64,000 nucleotides of DNA from CAVUDO01 sp963740255 (GCA_963740255.1 CAVUDO010000002.1:2262922-2326921), one strand, 5' to 3'; positions 15,892-24,854 are shown, counted from the stretch's first letter. Notes: generated from the letters alone by a model not told the origin. Program-made: numbers and translations.

Positions 15892-17265
15892 TCAGGTGGT
15901 GACTGGGGCTGGTGGGCCGGTCGCGGTGGTCCAGAGCGATTCCCAGCCTGGTGCCCATGGCCAGTGGTCGGGCAGGTGGAGCACGAGCCGGCGTCCGGTC
16001 GCAGCGATCCGCGCGGGGATGTTGATGATCCGCTTGCGCACGGTTGCCCAGCGGGCGGTGCGGAGGTGGGCTGCGACCGCGGCGGCGCGGGCGATGTTGA
16101 ACGCGATCACGGCGCAGGCGACCCACGCTGCGTTGGCCGCGTACTTCCCGCTGGGTAGGTGTGCGAGCGGTCCGTCCTTGAGCTCGGCGATGACCTGCTC
16201 GACGATCGCGTGGTCGCGGTGGCGGTCGTCGGCCTCGACCATGCCCAGAGTGGAGTTGGTGATGAAGGCGTGGTGGCGGTAGGCGGCGAACAGTTCGCCC
16301 TGCTCGGTGCCGTCAGACGCCGGCGGCTGGAGTCGCTTCACCCGGCGCACGATCAGCCGACACTTGACGTGGTCGCGCTTGCGGCGGGAGGTGAACGCGA
16401 TGAAGTCGATCTCGGCGACCTCGGCGTCGGAGACCCAGCGTTGCTCGGCCTGGTCGAAGACCGCGTTCGGGTACTCGATGCTCTGCCACGCCGCGGGGTC
16501 GATGCTGGCGATCGCTGTCTTGACCTGCGGGTTCATCCGCGCGGTCACGCTGAACCACGCACCGTGCCGGATCGCGGTCGCGACGAAGGCGTGGCCGTAG
16601 TAGGCGGAGTCCGCGCGGGCCAGGATCTGGCCGGTCACGCCCGCGGTATGGGCGGTCGTGATCGCCTGGGCCAGCAGCCGCCCGGCGCCGGCGTGGGAGG
16701 CGGTGTTGCCCTTGCGGAGTCGGGCGCGGGCGATCACCGGCGCCGCGGTCTGGGTGCTGATCGTGGCCAGCTGCAAGTTCAGTCCCCGGATCCCGGTGTA
16801 GCCGAACCCGGCTGCCTGCTTGGCGTAGCCGTGGACCTCTCGGATGGTGTCGTCGACATCGACGAACACGATTCCCTCGGCTTGGCCACCGGCGAGCAGA
16901 CCGGGCGCCTGGGCGGCGAGCCCGGCCAGCAGACCGCCGCCGATCTTGTCCAGCTGCTGCACGTGCCCGTGGGTGAAGGCCCGCAAGAACGTGCCCAACG
17001 TCGAGGGCGCCCGGGTCCCGGCGAACAACCGTCCCATGCCGCCATGGCGTAGCAGGTCCAGGTCGGCGATGCAGTCCGCGCCAGCCAGCATCCCACCGAC
17101 CACGCCCGCTGTCTTCGCATCCGCGTTGGGCGAGGGCACAGACAAACCGTGGAGGAGGTCGTAAAGACCGGCGGACTCGGCCAGCCGAAGAGCCGGGACC
17201 AGACCCGCGGCCGACACCAGATTCCGATCATCGAAGACAGGCCGGATCGTGTGAGAAGGTTTCAC
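15892..17265 (-). CDS. IS1380 family transposase
   Basis: A 457-residue DDE transposase. The N-terminal region (SHTIRPVFDDRNLVSAAGL, LRHGGMGRLFAGTRAPSTLG) is typical of actinobacterial IS1380 enzymes. The likely catalytic triad is an Asp in VDVDDTIREVHGY (about 136-139), an Asp in LARADSAYYGH (219) and a Glu in AIVEQVIAELKDG (about 356). The frame is intact, so the enzyme could be active. The GTG start at 17265 is immediately downstream of a long hairpin whose stem holds the only GAGAGG ribosome site, which should limit its translation. Confidence 0.93.
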   Translation of the reverse strand: MKPSHTIRPVFDDRNLVSAAGLVPALRLAESAGLYDLLHGLSVPSPNADAKTAGVVGGMLAGADCIADLDLLRHGGMGRLFAGTRAPSTLGTFLRAFTHGHVQQLDKIGGGLLAGLAAQAPGLLAGGQAEGIVFVDVDDTIREVHGYAKQAAGFGYTGIRGLNLQLATISTQTAAPVIARARLRKGNTASHAGAGRLLAQAITTAHTAGVTGQILARADSAYYGHAFVATAIRHGAWFSVTARMNPQVKTAIASIDPAAWQSIEYPNAVFDQAEQRWVSDAEVAEIDFIAFTSRRKRDHVKCRLIVRRVKRLQPPASDGTEQGELFAAYRHHAFITNSTLGMVEADDRHRDHAIVEQVIAELKDGPLAHLPSGKYAANAAWVACAVIAFNIARAAAVAAHLRTARWATVRKRIINIPARIAATGRRLVLHLPDHWPWAPGWESLWTTATGPPAPVTT

Positions 17266-17267
17266 TT

Positions 17268-17340
17268 ACGAGGTGCCTCTCGTGAGCATTGGATGACGAC
17301 GTCGCAATCGACATCCTCCCTGCTCAAGAGGGCACCTCGT
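17268..17340 (-). promoter_or_regulatory. hairpin sequestering the transposase ribosome site
   Basis: 17268-17287 and 17322-17340 are inverted repeats (ACGAGGTGCC, then TCT, then TGAGC against their complements, with one bulge), a stem of about 18 bp around a 34-base loop. In the transposase mRNA the stem closes two to three bases before the GTG and contains its GAGAGG. Transcripts entering from outside the IS would fold and be poorly translated, a known way for insertion sequences to escape activation by flanking promoters. The structure is seen; the effect is inferred. Confidence 0.5.
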
Positions 17341-18052
17341 TCCACGCCACGCTCACACCGCCCACCACCGTCGGTGGATCAGGGCTCAGGCGTCCCGACC
17401 ATGACGCCCGACGGTGTCCGGTACGTCGGAGAGGTGACCTTGACCTCGACCACCTTGCCCTCCGAAACCTCGACCGACACCGACTCCGGTGAGTACGCAC
17501 CCCTGGGCTTGTGGATGACGGTCGGCGCACCGCACGTCGATTCCTGGACGGCGGCCAGATCCCCGCTCTGGACCAGATCCTCGGCCGACGCACCGAGCTG
17601 GTAGGGACCCAGGCCGTAGGTGCCGATCACGGTGCTGTTGGCGTCGGCACCGGGCGCGTCCGGTGGGGGTGCGTCCGGTGAGGCGGCGGCGGTCACCGGG
17701 CCGGACCCCGGCGGGTCGCCCGCCGTCGCAGGGTTCCGATCGCCGCCGAACAGGACGATGCCGGCCACCACCGCACCGACCGCCGACAGGGCGGCCACGC
17801 ACGCGAGCGTGAGGACCAGCCCGCGGTGCCGGCGCCACCCCGCTCGTGGTGACGCCTCGGGCGTCTCCTCGCCAGCGACAGCCGACCCAGGGTCGTGCCC
17901 GCCGTACACCAGTCCCGGGTCGTGCGGAAAGTCTTGCGGCATCTGAAGCTCCTCGTTCGGACGGATAACGGGAACCGGACCGGCCCCTTCCCTTGTGATG
18001 CGCCGGCCGCGGTTCCGGTTCACGTTTCCCCCCGCATCGCCTTGGCGCCCGA

Positions 18053-18790
18053 TCAGTCCGCGTCCGCGAGGCGGACGCGCACCCGCCGGAAGCCCTTGCC
18101 CTTGCTCTCGATCTTCGTCACCGCGAGCCGGCCGATCTGCCGGGTGGACGCGACGTGGGTGCCGCCGTCGGCCTGGGCGTCCAGCCCGACGATGTCCACC
18201 ACCCGCACCTCGGCGAGGCCGGGCGGGAGCAGGTTGGTCGCCGTCCGGATGATGTCCGGGATCGCGAACGCCTCGGCGACCGGGAGCAGCTTCACCTCGA
18301 CCGGCCGGTCGGCGGCCACCTCGGCGTTGACGGCATCCTCGACGGTCTGCTTGAACCCGTCCGGCACGACCGGCAGGTTGAAGTCCATCCGGGCCTCGCC
18401 CGGCTCCATGTTCCCGCCGGTCACCAGCGCGCCGTAGTCCCGGAACACCACGCCGCACAAGACGTGCAGCCCCGAATGGGTGCGCATCAGCAGCGTGCGG
18501 CGCTCGTCGTCCAGGGCGCCGCGGACGGCGGTGCCCGCCGGCGGGATGGGGTCGGCGTCGTGCGGCACCAGGTAGAGGTCGTCGCCGCTGCGGCTGCCGA
18601 CGATCCTGGTCTGGACGCCGCCCCAGAGCAGCACCCCGTGGTCGGGTGGCTGGCCGCCCCCGCCCGGGTAGAAGGCCGACCGGTCCAGGACGATGCCGTC
18701 CTCGGGCGTGCTGTAGAGCACCGTGGCATCCCACTCGCGCAGGGTGGGATCGTCCAGGTCGAGCCGGTGCGTGTGCGTGGGGTGACCCAC
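18053..18790 (-). CDS. alanyl-tRNA editing protein AlaX
   Basis: A 245-residue free-standing homologue of the alanyl-tRNA synthetase editing domain; AlaX proteins hydrolyse seryl- or glycyl-tRNA(Ala) in trans. The N-terminal beta region has FYPGGGGQPPDHG. The zinc-site motif HSGLHVLCGVV supplies the HxxxH ligands. The second zinc motif reads QADGGTHVASTRQIG, with Asp where the synthetase has Cys, as in many AlaX proteins. The GTG start at 18790 overlaps the TAG stop of the DUF2516 gene upstream, so the two are one operon. A longer open frame to 19084 is a shadow of that gene. Confidence 0.87.
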   Translation of the reverse strand: MGHPTHTHRLDLDDPTLREWDATVLYSTPEDGIVLDRSAFYPGGGGQPPDHGVLLWGGVQTRIVGSRSGDDLYLVPHDADPIPPAGTAVRGALDDERRTLLMRTHSGLHVLCGVVFRDYGALVTGGNMEPGEARMDFNLPVVPDGFKQTVEDAVNAEVAADRPVEVKLLPVAEAFAIPDIIRTATNLLPPGLAEVRVVDIVGLDAQADGGTHVASTRQIGRLAVTKIESKGKGFRRVRVRLADAD

Positions 18791-19095
18791 TACCAGCGCC
18801 CGCCGCCGTTGGTGATCTCGCGGATCGCCGGCCGAACGTCGAGCAGGTACACCAGCGCGGCGGTCACCGCGATCATGGCGAACACCAGTCCGAGGGAGTA
18901 GAAGAACAGCGCCAGCAGTGCCGACCCGCCGATGATCGCCATCCAGATGGGCTTGGACAGCGTCCCGACCGCCGAGAAGGCGTCGGACCGCTGCCGCGCA
19001 CAGTGGACGAACGCCCACACCTCCACGCCGAGCGACACGATGAGCACGAGAAGGTTGATCACCCCGGTGACGTCGCCCACCCAACCCAGGTCCAT
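18790..19095 (-). CDS. DUF2516 family membrane protein
   Basis: A 101-residue membrane protein with three hydrophobic segments: VINLLVLIVSLGVEVWAFVHC, IWMAIIGGSALLALFFYSLG and MIAVTAALVYLLDV. The loop SDAFSAVGTLSKPIWM and the ending VRPAIREITNGG are typical of DUF2516, an actinobacterial family of unknown function. It overlaps alaX by one base. The ATG at 19095 is preferred because the first helix follows directly; the frame extends to 19179 without conserved sequence. Confidence 0.85.
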   Translation of the reverse strand: MDLGWVGDVTGVINLLVLIVSLGVEVWAFVHCARQRSDAFSAVGTLSKPIWMAIIGGSALLALFFYSLGLVFAMIAVTAALVYLLDVRPAIREITNGGGRW

Positions 19096-19271
19096 CCCCC
19101 CAGAGTACGCGGACGGCTCACCGCTCTGCCTCGCGTACGGCCACCTCGCCGGCACGTCGCACCATCGGCGGCGGGGCACGAAGCCCGCGATGCGCGGGTA
19201 GGGATCGACCCCGGGGGTTAGATTCCGGGTTCGGGAACTGCCCTCGTCACGGAACGGATGTGTGAGGCTCG

Positions 19272-20144
19272 ATGGCGACCGTCGAACACGTCGGGATGCG
19301 CGACCTGCTGCGCGTCGACCCGCAGGCCCTCGACCTGGCCGCGGTCGACCCTGGCGGCACCCCCGGCCTGCCGTCGTCGGTGGACGCCAAGGATGCCAAG
19401 GCGTGGTCGCGCGAGCAGGTCGCGCTGATCGGCACCGAACTCGCCGGCCTGCAGGAACGGCTGTTCGGCAGCGGCAAGGAGGGCGACCCCCGCCGGGTGC
19501 TGCTGGTCCTGCAGGCGATGGACTGCGGCGGCAAGGACGGCACGGTCAAGAACGTCGCCGGCACGATGAACCCGCTGGGCCTGCGGGTCACCGCGTTCGG
19601 CAGGCCGACCCCGGCCGAACTGCGGCACCACTTCCTGTGGCGGATCCGGCGGGCGCTGCCCGGTCCCGGCCTGGTGGGCGTGTTCAACCGCTCGCACTAC
19701 GAGGACGTGCTGATCGTCCGCGTCGAGGGGCTCGTGCCGCCGGAGGTCTGGGAACGGCGGTACGCCGAGATCAACCGGTTCGAGGCACGGGCGGACGCCG
19801 ACGGGGTGCGGATGGTCAAGGTGATGCTGCACATCTCCAAGCAGGAGCAGAAGGAGCGCCTGCTCGAACGGCTGGACGACCCGTCCAAGCACTGGAAGTA
19901 CAACCCGGCCGACCTCGCCGCCCGGGCGAAGTGGGACCAGTACCAGGGGGCGTACGAGGCCGCGCTCCGCCGGTGCTCGACACAGCCCGCGCCCTGGTAC
20001 GTCGTACCGGCCGACCGGAAGTGGTACCGGAACTGGGCGGTGGCACACCTGCTGTGGGAGACGATGGACGCGATGAACCCGCAGTACCCGCCGCCGAAGT
20101 TCGACGTCGCCGCGGAGCGCGCCCGCCTGATCGCGGCCCCCTGA
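19272..20144 (+). CDS. ppk2: polyphosphate kinase 2 family protein
   Basis: A 290-residue P-loop kinase of the PPK2 family, which moves phosphate between polyphosphate and nucleotides. The Walker A loop reads VLQAMDCGGKDGTVKN (residues 78-93), the lid and Walker B regions are FGRPTPAEL and FNRSHYEDVLI, and KVMLHISKQEQKERLLERLDDPSKHWKY is the family's C-terminal signature. Whether it works on AMP, ADP or GDP cannot be read from sequence. With ppx/gppA it gives this window both ends of polyphosphate metabolism. The ATG at 19272 starts the conserved N-terminus; TAGATT at 19219-19224 is a possible -10. Confidence 0.9.
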   Translation: MATVEHVGMRDLLRVDPQALDLAAVDPGGTPGLPSSVDAKDAKAWSREQVALIGTELAGLQERLFGSGKEGDPRRVLLVLQAMDCGGKDGTVKNVAGTMNPLGLRVTAFGRPTPAELRHHFLWRIRRALPGPGLVGVFNRSHYEDVLIVRVEGLVPPEVWERRYAEINRFEARADADGVRMVKVMLHISKQEQKERLLERLDDPSKHWKYNPADLAARAKWDQYQGAYEAALRRCSTQPAPWYVVPADRKWYRNWAVAHLLWETMDAMNPQYPPPKFDVAAERARLIAAP

Positions 20145-20277
20145 GCGCACGACCGCCGACCGGAGCCCCCGGGTCCATTGGGTAACCCGAACCATTGCCG
20201 CGCGGTCTTACCCTCGACAAGCATGGCCTGACCGGCATCGGGGCGCCCGGCGTCCGGACGAAAGCAGGTACGGGGAC

Positions 20278-20958
20278 ATGCTCGGCAGGATCGCTCGCAG
20301 TACGACGGGGAAGTTCGCGCTTGTGGCGCTCGCGCTGGGCGGCATCGTGGCCGCGGCGCCCGGCGCGCTCGCCGGCAGCACCTACACGGTGCGGACCGCC
20401 TCCATCCCCAGCACCAGCCAACAGCCGGGTCCCGAGCCGGGCGGCGGTGCCCGCATCACGAACAAGCCCTACGGCTACTACCTCGGCCGCGCCACGGTCG
20501 GTTCGCGGTTCACTTCGATGGGCACGGTCAAGAACCACCGCTGGGGCCGGGCCCACAACACCGTCAACATGTGCGGCTGGGTGTACCTCGACGCGATCGA
20601 GGGCCACCTCGGCGAAGCCGACAACAGCTGTTCGTTCGACACGCTGCGCACGCTCGTCCACCGCCGGACGATCGGCCGCGACTTCAACTTTCCGCCGCAC
20701 ACGGGCAACAACGCTTCCCTGGTCACCGTGCTCAACCCGGAGTGCCCGTTCTTCCTGAACTACTTCTACGGCACGGACTTCCGCGACAACGGCGGACACT
20801 GGAACCACCCGGCCGGCCCGATCGGGACGTACATCGAGTACCGGTTCACCACCAACGACCAGCGGGCGTACGTGATGCGCCACCCGGTCTACGGCTGGGG
20901 CTTCGTACCGGCCGGCTGCACCACCCGCCCCGACAACCTCAACAACGAGGACGACTGA
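20278..20958 (+). CDS. secreted protein of unknown function
   Basis: A 226-residue protein with a clear Sec signal peptide: MLGRIARSTTGK, a hydrophobic core (FALVALALGGIVAAAPG) and an ALAG cleavage site near residue 32. The mature part is rich in Tyr, Trp, Asn and His and holds four cysteines (MCGWV, NSCSF, PECPF, AGCTT) that could form two disulfides. The block from GYYLGRATVGSRF to WGFVPAGC looks like one compact extracellular domain that I cannot name; it recalls secreted actinobacterial proteins of about 200 residues. The tail (NLNNEDD) is acidic. It stands alone between ppk2 and the convergent PAC2 gene. Confidence 0.75.
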   Translation: MLGRIARSTTGKFALVALALGGIVAAAPGALAGSTYTVRTASIPSTSQQPGPEPGGGARITNKPYGYYLGRATVGSRFTSMGTVKNHRWGRAHNTVNMCGWVYLDAIEGHLGEADNSCSFDTLRTLVHRRTIGRDFNFPPHTGNNASLVTVLNPECPFFLNYFYGTDFRDNGGHWNHPAGPIGTYIEYRFTTNDQRAYVMRHPVYGWGFVPAGCTTRPDNLNNEDD

Positions 20959-20963
20959 CCGCG

Positions 20964-21881
20964 TCAGCTCCCGTCGTCGCCGCCGGAGCGGCCCTCGATC
21001 TCGGCCAGGAAGTCCTGCACCTGGGCGGCGATCTCCTCCCCGCTGGGCAACGGGCCCAGGCCGCCCACACCAGACCGGCCGGCCGATCCCGCGAACGCGT
21101 CGTACTGCCGTTCCAACGCGTGCACGATCGGCAGGTTCTCCTCGTTCCTGGCCACCTGGGCCGCGATCTCGGCGTCGGTGGTCTCGGCGGCCGCCCGCAG
21201 GGCCTCGGTGGCCAGCATCAGCCCGGTGGCACCCGACACCGCGTCCAGTAGCGCCACGGACGCCCGCGGGTAGGGCACCTGGGCGAGGTAGTGCGGCACG
21301 TGCGCGGCGAACCCCAGGGCGGGGTGGCCGGCCTGCCCGAGCCGCAGCTCCAACAGCCCGGCAACGTGGCCGGGGATCTGCACCGTGCCGACCCACGGCG
21401 AATGGCCGGTGATCAGCGCGGGGTCGGTGGCGTGTGCGGTGAGGCGGACCGGCCGGGTGTGCGGCACTGGGAACGGGACCCCGCTCATGCTCGCCGCGAG
21501 CCTGACACCCAGCCGCTCGACCAGCCCGATCACGGCGGCGACGAACTGGTTCCACCGCAGGTCAGGCTCGGGGCCGGCGAGCAGCAGGAACCGGGTGCCG
21601 GTGGCGTCGGTGACCTCGCGCAGGACCAGCGGGTCGTCCTCCACCTCGGCGTACCGGTCCTCGGCGAAGGTCATCCGCGGCCGGCGGGACCGGTAGTCGA
21701 CGAGTTCGTCCTGGTCGAACGTGGCGACGACGCGATGGTCGAGCGTGTCGAGCAGGTGCTCGACCGCGCCCTCGCTGGCCGATCCCGCGTCGAGGAAGCC
21801 GGTGAAGCTGTACAACAGCACCGGCCCGTCGAGCCGCGGCGGGTCGCCGTGGAGGGTGTAGAGGTCCTCCGGGATGGGCAC
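20964..21881 (-). CDS. PAC2 family protein (proteasome assembly chaperone-like)
   Basis: A 305-residue member of the PAC2 family. Characteristic stretches are GPVLLYSFTGFLDAGSA, the YRSRRPRMTF segment, ATGTRFLLLAGPEPDLRW and the SMSGVPFPVPHTRPVRLTAHAT block. Archaeal and eukaryotic relatives help assemble proteasomes, and actinobacteria do have a 20S proteasome, but the role of the bacterial members is not settled. The C-terminus is acidic and Gly/Ser-rich. The GTG at 21881 starts the conserved sequence; the open frame reaching 22349 is a shadow of phoU. Confidence 0.85.
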   Translation of the reverse strand: MPIPEDLYTLHGDPPRLDGPVLLYSFTGFLDAGSASEGAVEHLLDTLDHRVVATFDQDELVDYRSRRPRMTFAEDRYAEVEDDPLVLREVTDATGTRFLLLAGPEPDLRWNQFVAAVIGLVERLGVRLAASMSGVPFPVPHTRPVRLTAHATDPALITGHSPWVGTVQIPGHVAGLLELRLGQAGHPALGFAAHVPHYLAQVPYPRASVALLDAVSGATGLMLATEALRAAAETTDAEIAAQVARNEENLPIVHALERQYDAFAGSAGRSGVGGLGPLPSGEEIAAQVQDFLAEIEGRSGGDDGS

Positions 21882-22095
21882 GTCGGTCCGTCCCTTCGTC
21901 GTGCCGGTGGGGCGCTCGCCCCTATCCTGCCCCCTCGGGGCGACAGGCGAACCTCCGTGACGCCCCGGGTGCGGCGGAACGCCGCCCGCGCGGCGGTGCC
22001 AACCGCGCGGCGGGTTCGCCGCCGCGGCTGGGAATACCTGGCGAAGGTCCTCCCCCTGGCCGAACCTGTTCGGACCGGGACGCCGGGGACGGGCG

Positions 22096-22752
22096 TCAGG
22101 CCAGGCGTTCGTCGGGAAGGGTGCCGGTGACCAGGTAGACCACGGTGCCCGCGATGGACACGGCGTGATCGGCGAAACGCTCGTAGTAGCGGCCGAGCAG
22201 CACCGCGTCGATCGCCGCCTCCACGCCGTGCGGCCACCCTTCGAGCAACTCACCGAACAGCGCGCGACGCAGACCGTCCATCGCGTCGTCGTCCACGTCC
22301 AGCCGCGCGGCGTCCTCGGCGTCGTTCGCGGCCAGCACCGCACCGGCACCGGCCGCCATCCGCCCGGCCACCTCAGCCATCCGACCGAACAGTGGCAGCA
22401 GCTCGTCCGGCACCGCGCAGACCGGGTGCCGCCGGGCGGCGATCTTCGCCACGTGGTGGGCCAGGGATCCCATCCGGTCGATGTCGCCGCCGATCCTGAT
22501 GGCCGACACCAGCCCCCGCAGGTCGCCGGCCACCGGCTGCTGCAGGGCCAGCAGCTCGTAGGTCTGATCCTCCACCGCGCGCCGTGCCGCGTCGAGGCGC
22601 GTGTCCAACGCGGCCACCTCCCGGGCGGCCTCCAGATTGGAGCCCAGCAGCGCGACCGTGGCGCGCCCCATCGCCGTCGCCGCGGTGCCGGTCATGTCCA
22701 CGAGCGCGCCGCGGACCGCGGCCACCTGGCTGTGGAAATCCTGCCGAGCCAC
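22096..22752 (-). CDS. phoU: phosphate signalling regulator PhoU (copy 2, pst operon)
   Basis: A 218-residue second PhoU. Both metal-site repeats are present: IDRMGSLAHHVAKIAARR and GRYYERFADHAVSIAG. It is clearly different from copy 1 at 6.4 kb (for example VCAVPDELLPLF in place of QVAVPAEVRPIF), so the two are paralogues and not a recent duplication. It ends the pst operon, in the place of phoY2 (Rv0821c) of M. tuberculosis. The GTG at 22752 is set by GGAGG six bases upstream. The frame continues upstream into the preceding pstS-like gene only because that gene appears to have lost one base. Confidence 0.9.
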   Translation of the reverse strand: MARQDFHSQVAAVRGALVDMTGTAATAMGRATVALLGSNLEAAREVAALDTRLDAARRAVEDQTYELLALQQPVAGDLRGLVSAIRIGGDIDRMGSLAHHVAKIAARRHPVCAVPDELLPLFGRMAEVAGRMAAGAGAVLAANDAEDAARLDVDDDAMDGLRRALFGELLEGWPHGVEAAIDAVLLGRYYERFADHAVSIAGTVVYLVTGTLPDERLA

Positions 22753-22792
22753 GACGAACCTCCGTTGTCGAAGAAACTGCCGCCACGGCCGC

Positions 22793-23871
22793 TCAGCCGA
22801 TGGCGGCCACCGCGGACCGAACCTTGTCCAGCAGCGCGGTCGGGAGCTTGGAGTAGCCGACGGAGGCCACGGCGGCCTGCCCCTCGTCGCTCGAGGGTAG
22901 GTGAGTAAGGACTTCACCAGCCTGTGCTGGTCGACCGGAAGCCCCTTCTCGCACGTGATCTCGTAGGTGACCAGCACGGCGGGGTAGACCCCGCGCCGCT
23001 TGAGGCCGTAGTCGAGCTTCAATGTCAGGTTGCGGCCGTCGGAGACCTGCTCGGCCGCTTCGATCGCGTTGCCGACGCTGTCGTCGGAGATGTCCACCGC
23101 GCCGCGACCCGTGTCGACCGCCGCCAGCTTCAGGTCGTTCTTCATGGCGTCCGGGGCATCGACGTAGCTGATGGCGCCGTCCGTGCCTTTCACCTCGGCC
23201 ACCGCGGCGGCGGAGTCCGTCGCGCCCTTGCCGACCGCGCCGTTCCACGTCTTGCCGGTGCCGAGCTTCCAGGTCCCCGGGGTCTGCGCCGCGAGGAATC
23301 TGGTGAAGTTGTCCGTGGTGCCGGACGGCCTGGACCGGTAGACGACGGTGATCGCGGTCGCGGGAAGGACGGCGCCGCGGTTGGCCGCGGCGAGCTCCGA
23401 GTCGTTCCACCTGGTGATCTGGCCCTGGAAGATTCTGGCGATCACCGCGGGCGTCAGCGTCAGCTTGGGCAGCCCGTTCAGGTTGAACGTGATGCCGACG
23501 GCGGTGGCGACCATCGGGAGGTGGATCGCCCTGCCTCCCTTGCAGCGAGCGTCCGCCTGGCCCTGTTCGTCCTTCTTGAGGGCGGAGTCGGAGCCGGCGA
23601 GCGAGGTCTTGCCGGCCAGGAAGTCGGCGATGCCGGCCCCTGAGCCATTCGCGGTGTACTCGACCGTCGCATCGCACCGGGCTCCGTAGGCGGCCGTCCA
23701 GGTCGTCATCGCCGTCCCCTGCGCCGACGAACCCGATGCCAGCAGACGGCCGCTGGCGCACGCCTGCGCGGAGTCCGCGCCTGTCCCGTCGGGGTTCGGG
23801 CCACACGCCGCCAGCGCGAGCAGGCAGGTCAGGACCAGACTGGTGAGGGTGCCAGGCCGGTGGAACGTCAC
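22793..23871 (-). pseudogene. second PstS-type phosphate-binding lipoprotein, apparent frameshift
   Basis: A phosphate ABC transporter substrate-binding protein with a lipoprotein signal (LTCLLALAACGP, lipobox Cys) from a GTG at 23871. PstS features include GSSAQGTAM, NGSGAGIADFLAG, ARIFQGQITRWND and YRSRPSGTTDNFTRFL. The frame breaks near 22895: one strand of reading ends ...VKSLLTYP, while the continuation SSDEGQAAVASVGYSKLP lies one frame over. One C added to the CCC of TACCCTCG (22892-22899) restores a 359-residue protein. Whether the loss is real or a sequencing undercall cannot be told. A TTA leucine codon (rare here) occurs just before the break. A second, different PstS starts the same operon. 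Confidence 0.8.
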
Positions 23872-23902
23872 GTTGCGGGCCTCCGAGGGTGTTTCGGTGT
23901 CC

Positions 23903-24793
23903 TCAGCCGAAGCGGCCGGTGATGTAGTCCTCCGTCCGCTTGTCGGCGGGGTTGGTGAAGATCCGGCTCGTCTGGTCGAACTCCACCAACCGTCCATGTC
24001 GGACACTCTTGTCGTCGACCTCCGCGGTGAAGAAGGCTGTGCGGTCCGACACCCGGGCGGCCTGCTGCATGTTGTGGGTGACGATGATAATGGTGTAGTT
24101 CCGCGCCAGGTCGTGCATGAGGTCCTCGATCCGGGCGGTGGCGATCGGGTCGAGGGCCGAGCACGGCTCGTCCATCAGGATCACCTCGGGCCGCACCGCG
24201 ATGGTACGGGCGATGCACAGCCGCTGCTGCTGGCCGCCGGAGAGCGCCAGCGCGCTCTGCTTGAGCTTGTCCTTCACCTCGTCCCACAGGGCCGCGTCGC
24301 GCAGCGCCTGCTCGACCAGGTCGTCCATGCTCGCGGGCTTCATGCCGGTCACCCGCGGGCCGTAGGCGACGTTGTCGTAGATGGACTTGGGGAACGGGTT
24401 GGGCTTCTGGAAGACCATGCCGATCCGGCGGCGCACCTCGATCGGGTCGACCTCGGAGGCGTAGAGATCCTGGTCGCGGTAGGTGATCTTCCCGCTCATC
24501 CGGGCGGTGGGCACCAGGTCGTTCATGCGGTTGAAGCACCGCAGCACGGTGCTCTTGCCGCATCCGGACGGCCCGATCATCGCCGTGATCTCATGCTCGC
24601 CGATCTGCAGGTTCACCCCGCGGACGGCCTCGTAGTCGCCGTAGAACACGCTGACGTCGGTCACGTCGATGACCGAGTCGATCGTGGCCGAGATCTCGCG
24701 GCGGGCGGGGGTGTCGGGCTGCACCTCGAACTGCCGGATCTCGGGACGTTCCTGCGCGGCGGCCGGGTCGATGTTCACGGGAGTGTGGGGCAT
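23903..24793 (-). CDS. pstB: phosphate import ATP-binding protein PstB
   Basis: A 296-residue ABC ATPase that powers phosphate import. Walker A is MIGPSGCGKSTVLRCFNRMND, cut here as GPSGCGKST; the Q-loop region is VFQKPNPFPKS, the signature is LSGGQQQRLCIAR and Walker B is VILMDEPCSALDP, with THNM as the H-loop. These are the specific PstB variants of each motif. A 45-residue N-terminal extension, rich in Pro and Glu, precedes the usual start. The ATG at 24793 has GGAAGAG upstream. It follows pstA and precedes the second pstS and phoU, all co-directional. Confidence 0.95.
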   Translation of the reverse strand: MPHTPVNIDPAAAQERPEIRQFEVQPDTPARREISATIDSVIDVTDVSVFYGDYEAVRGVNLQIGEHEITAMIGPSGCGKSTVLRCFNRMNDLVPTARMSGKITYRDQDLYASEVDPIEVRRRIGMVFQKPNPFPKSIYDNVAYGPRVTGMKPASMDDLVEQALRDAALWDEVKDKLKQSALALSGGQQQRLCIARTIAVRPEVILMDEPCSALDPIATARIEDLMHDLARNYTIIIVTHNMQQAARVSDRTAFFTAEVDDKSVRHGRLVEFDQTSRIFTNPADKRTEDYITGRFG

Positions 24794-24854
24794 CTCTTCC
24801 ACCTGAGGTCTCCAGGAGCGCGTGCGCACTCGCGGTCGGGGTCGGTGCGGGGCG

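Larger units (their letters stand above)
15751..17384 (-). mobile_element. complete IS1380-family insertion sequence, 1,634 bp
   Basis: Both ends carry the inverted repeat CCCTGATCCACCG, extended imperfectly by a few bases (the 17384 end read on the minus strand continues ACGGTGG, the 15751 end continues GCGTTGA). The 5-bp sequence CTCAG flanks it on both sides (15746-15750 and 17385-17389) as a target-site duplication. One transposase gene fills the centre. Length, ends and duplication fit the IS1380 family. The undecayed ends and exact duplication point to a fairly recent insertion. Confidence 0.93.
15554..17942 (-). pseudogene. membrane-anchored hypothetical protein gene split by an IS element
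   Basis: The two halves flank the IS at 15751-17384. The 5' part (17942 to 17385) encodes MPQDFPHDPG, a single membrane helix (LVLTLACVAALSAVGAVVAG), a Pro/Asp-rich linker and the start of an extracellular domain ending ...PSGVMVGTP. The 3' part (15750 to 15554) resumes with AKLRETYGG and ends LTAADDC. Removing the IS and one copy of its 5-bp duplication joins GTPEAKLRETYGG in frame, so the intact protein would have about 250 residues. Disrupted, the 5' part stops at a TGA at 17379 supplied by the IS end. GAGGAG precedes the ATG at 17942. The intact protein's function is not recognised; it resembles secreted actinobacterial proteins with one N-terminal anchor. Confidence 0.85.

Noticed and set aside
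17322..17340. The inverted repeat near 17340 as the end of the insertion sequence
   Set aside because: The true ends, with CCCTGATCCACCG repeats and the CTCAG duplication, are at 15751 and 17384. The inner repeat is a leader hairpin.
22096..24006. A PstS-PhoU fusion protein
   Set aside because: The apparent fusion comes from a lost base near 22895. PhoU has its own GGAGG and GTG start, and the PstS C-terminus is found intact in the next frame.
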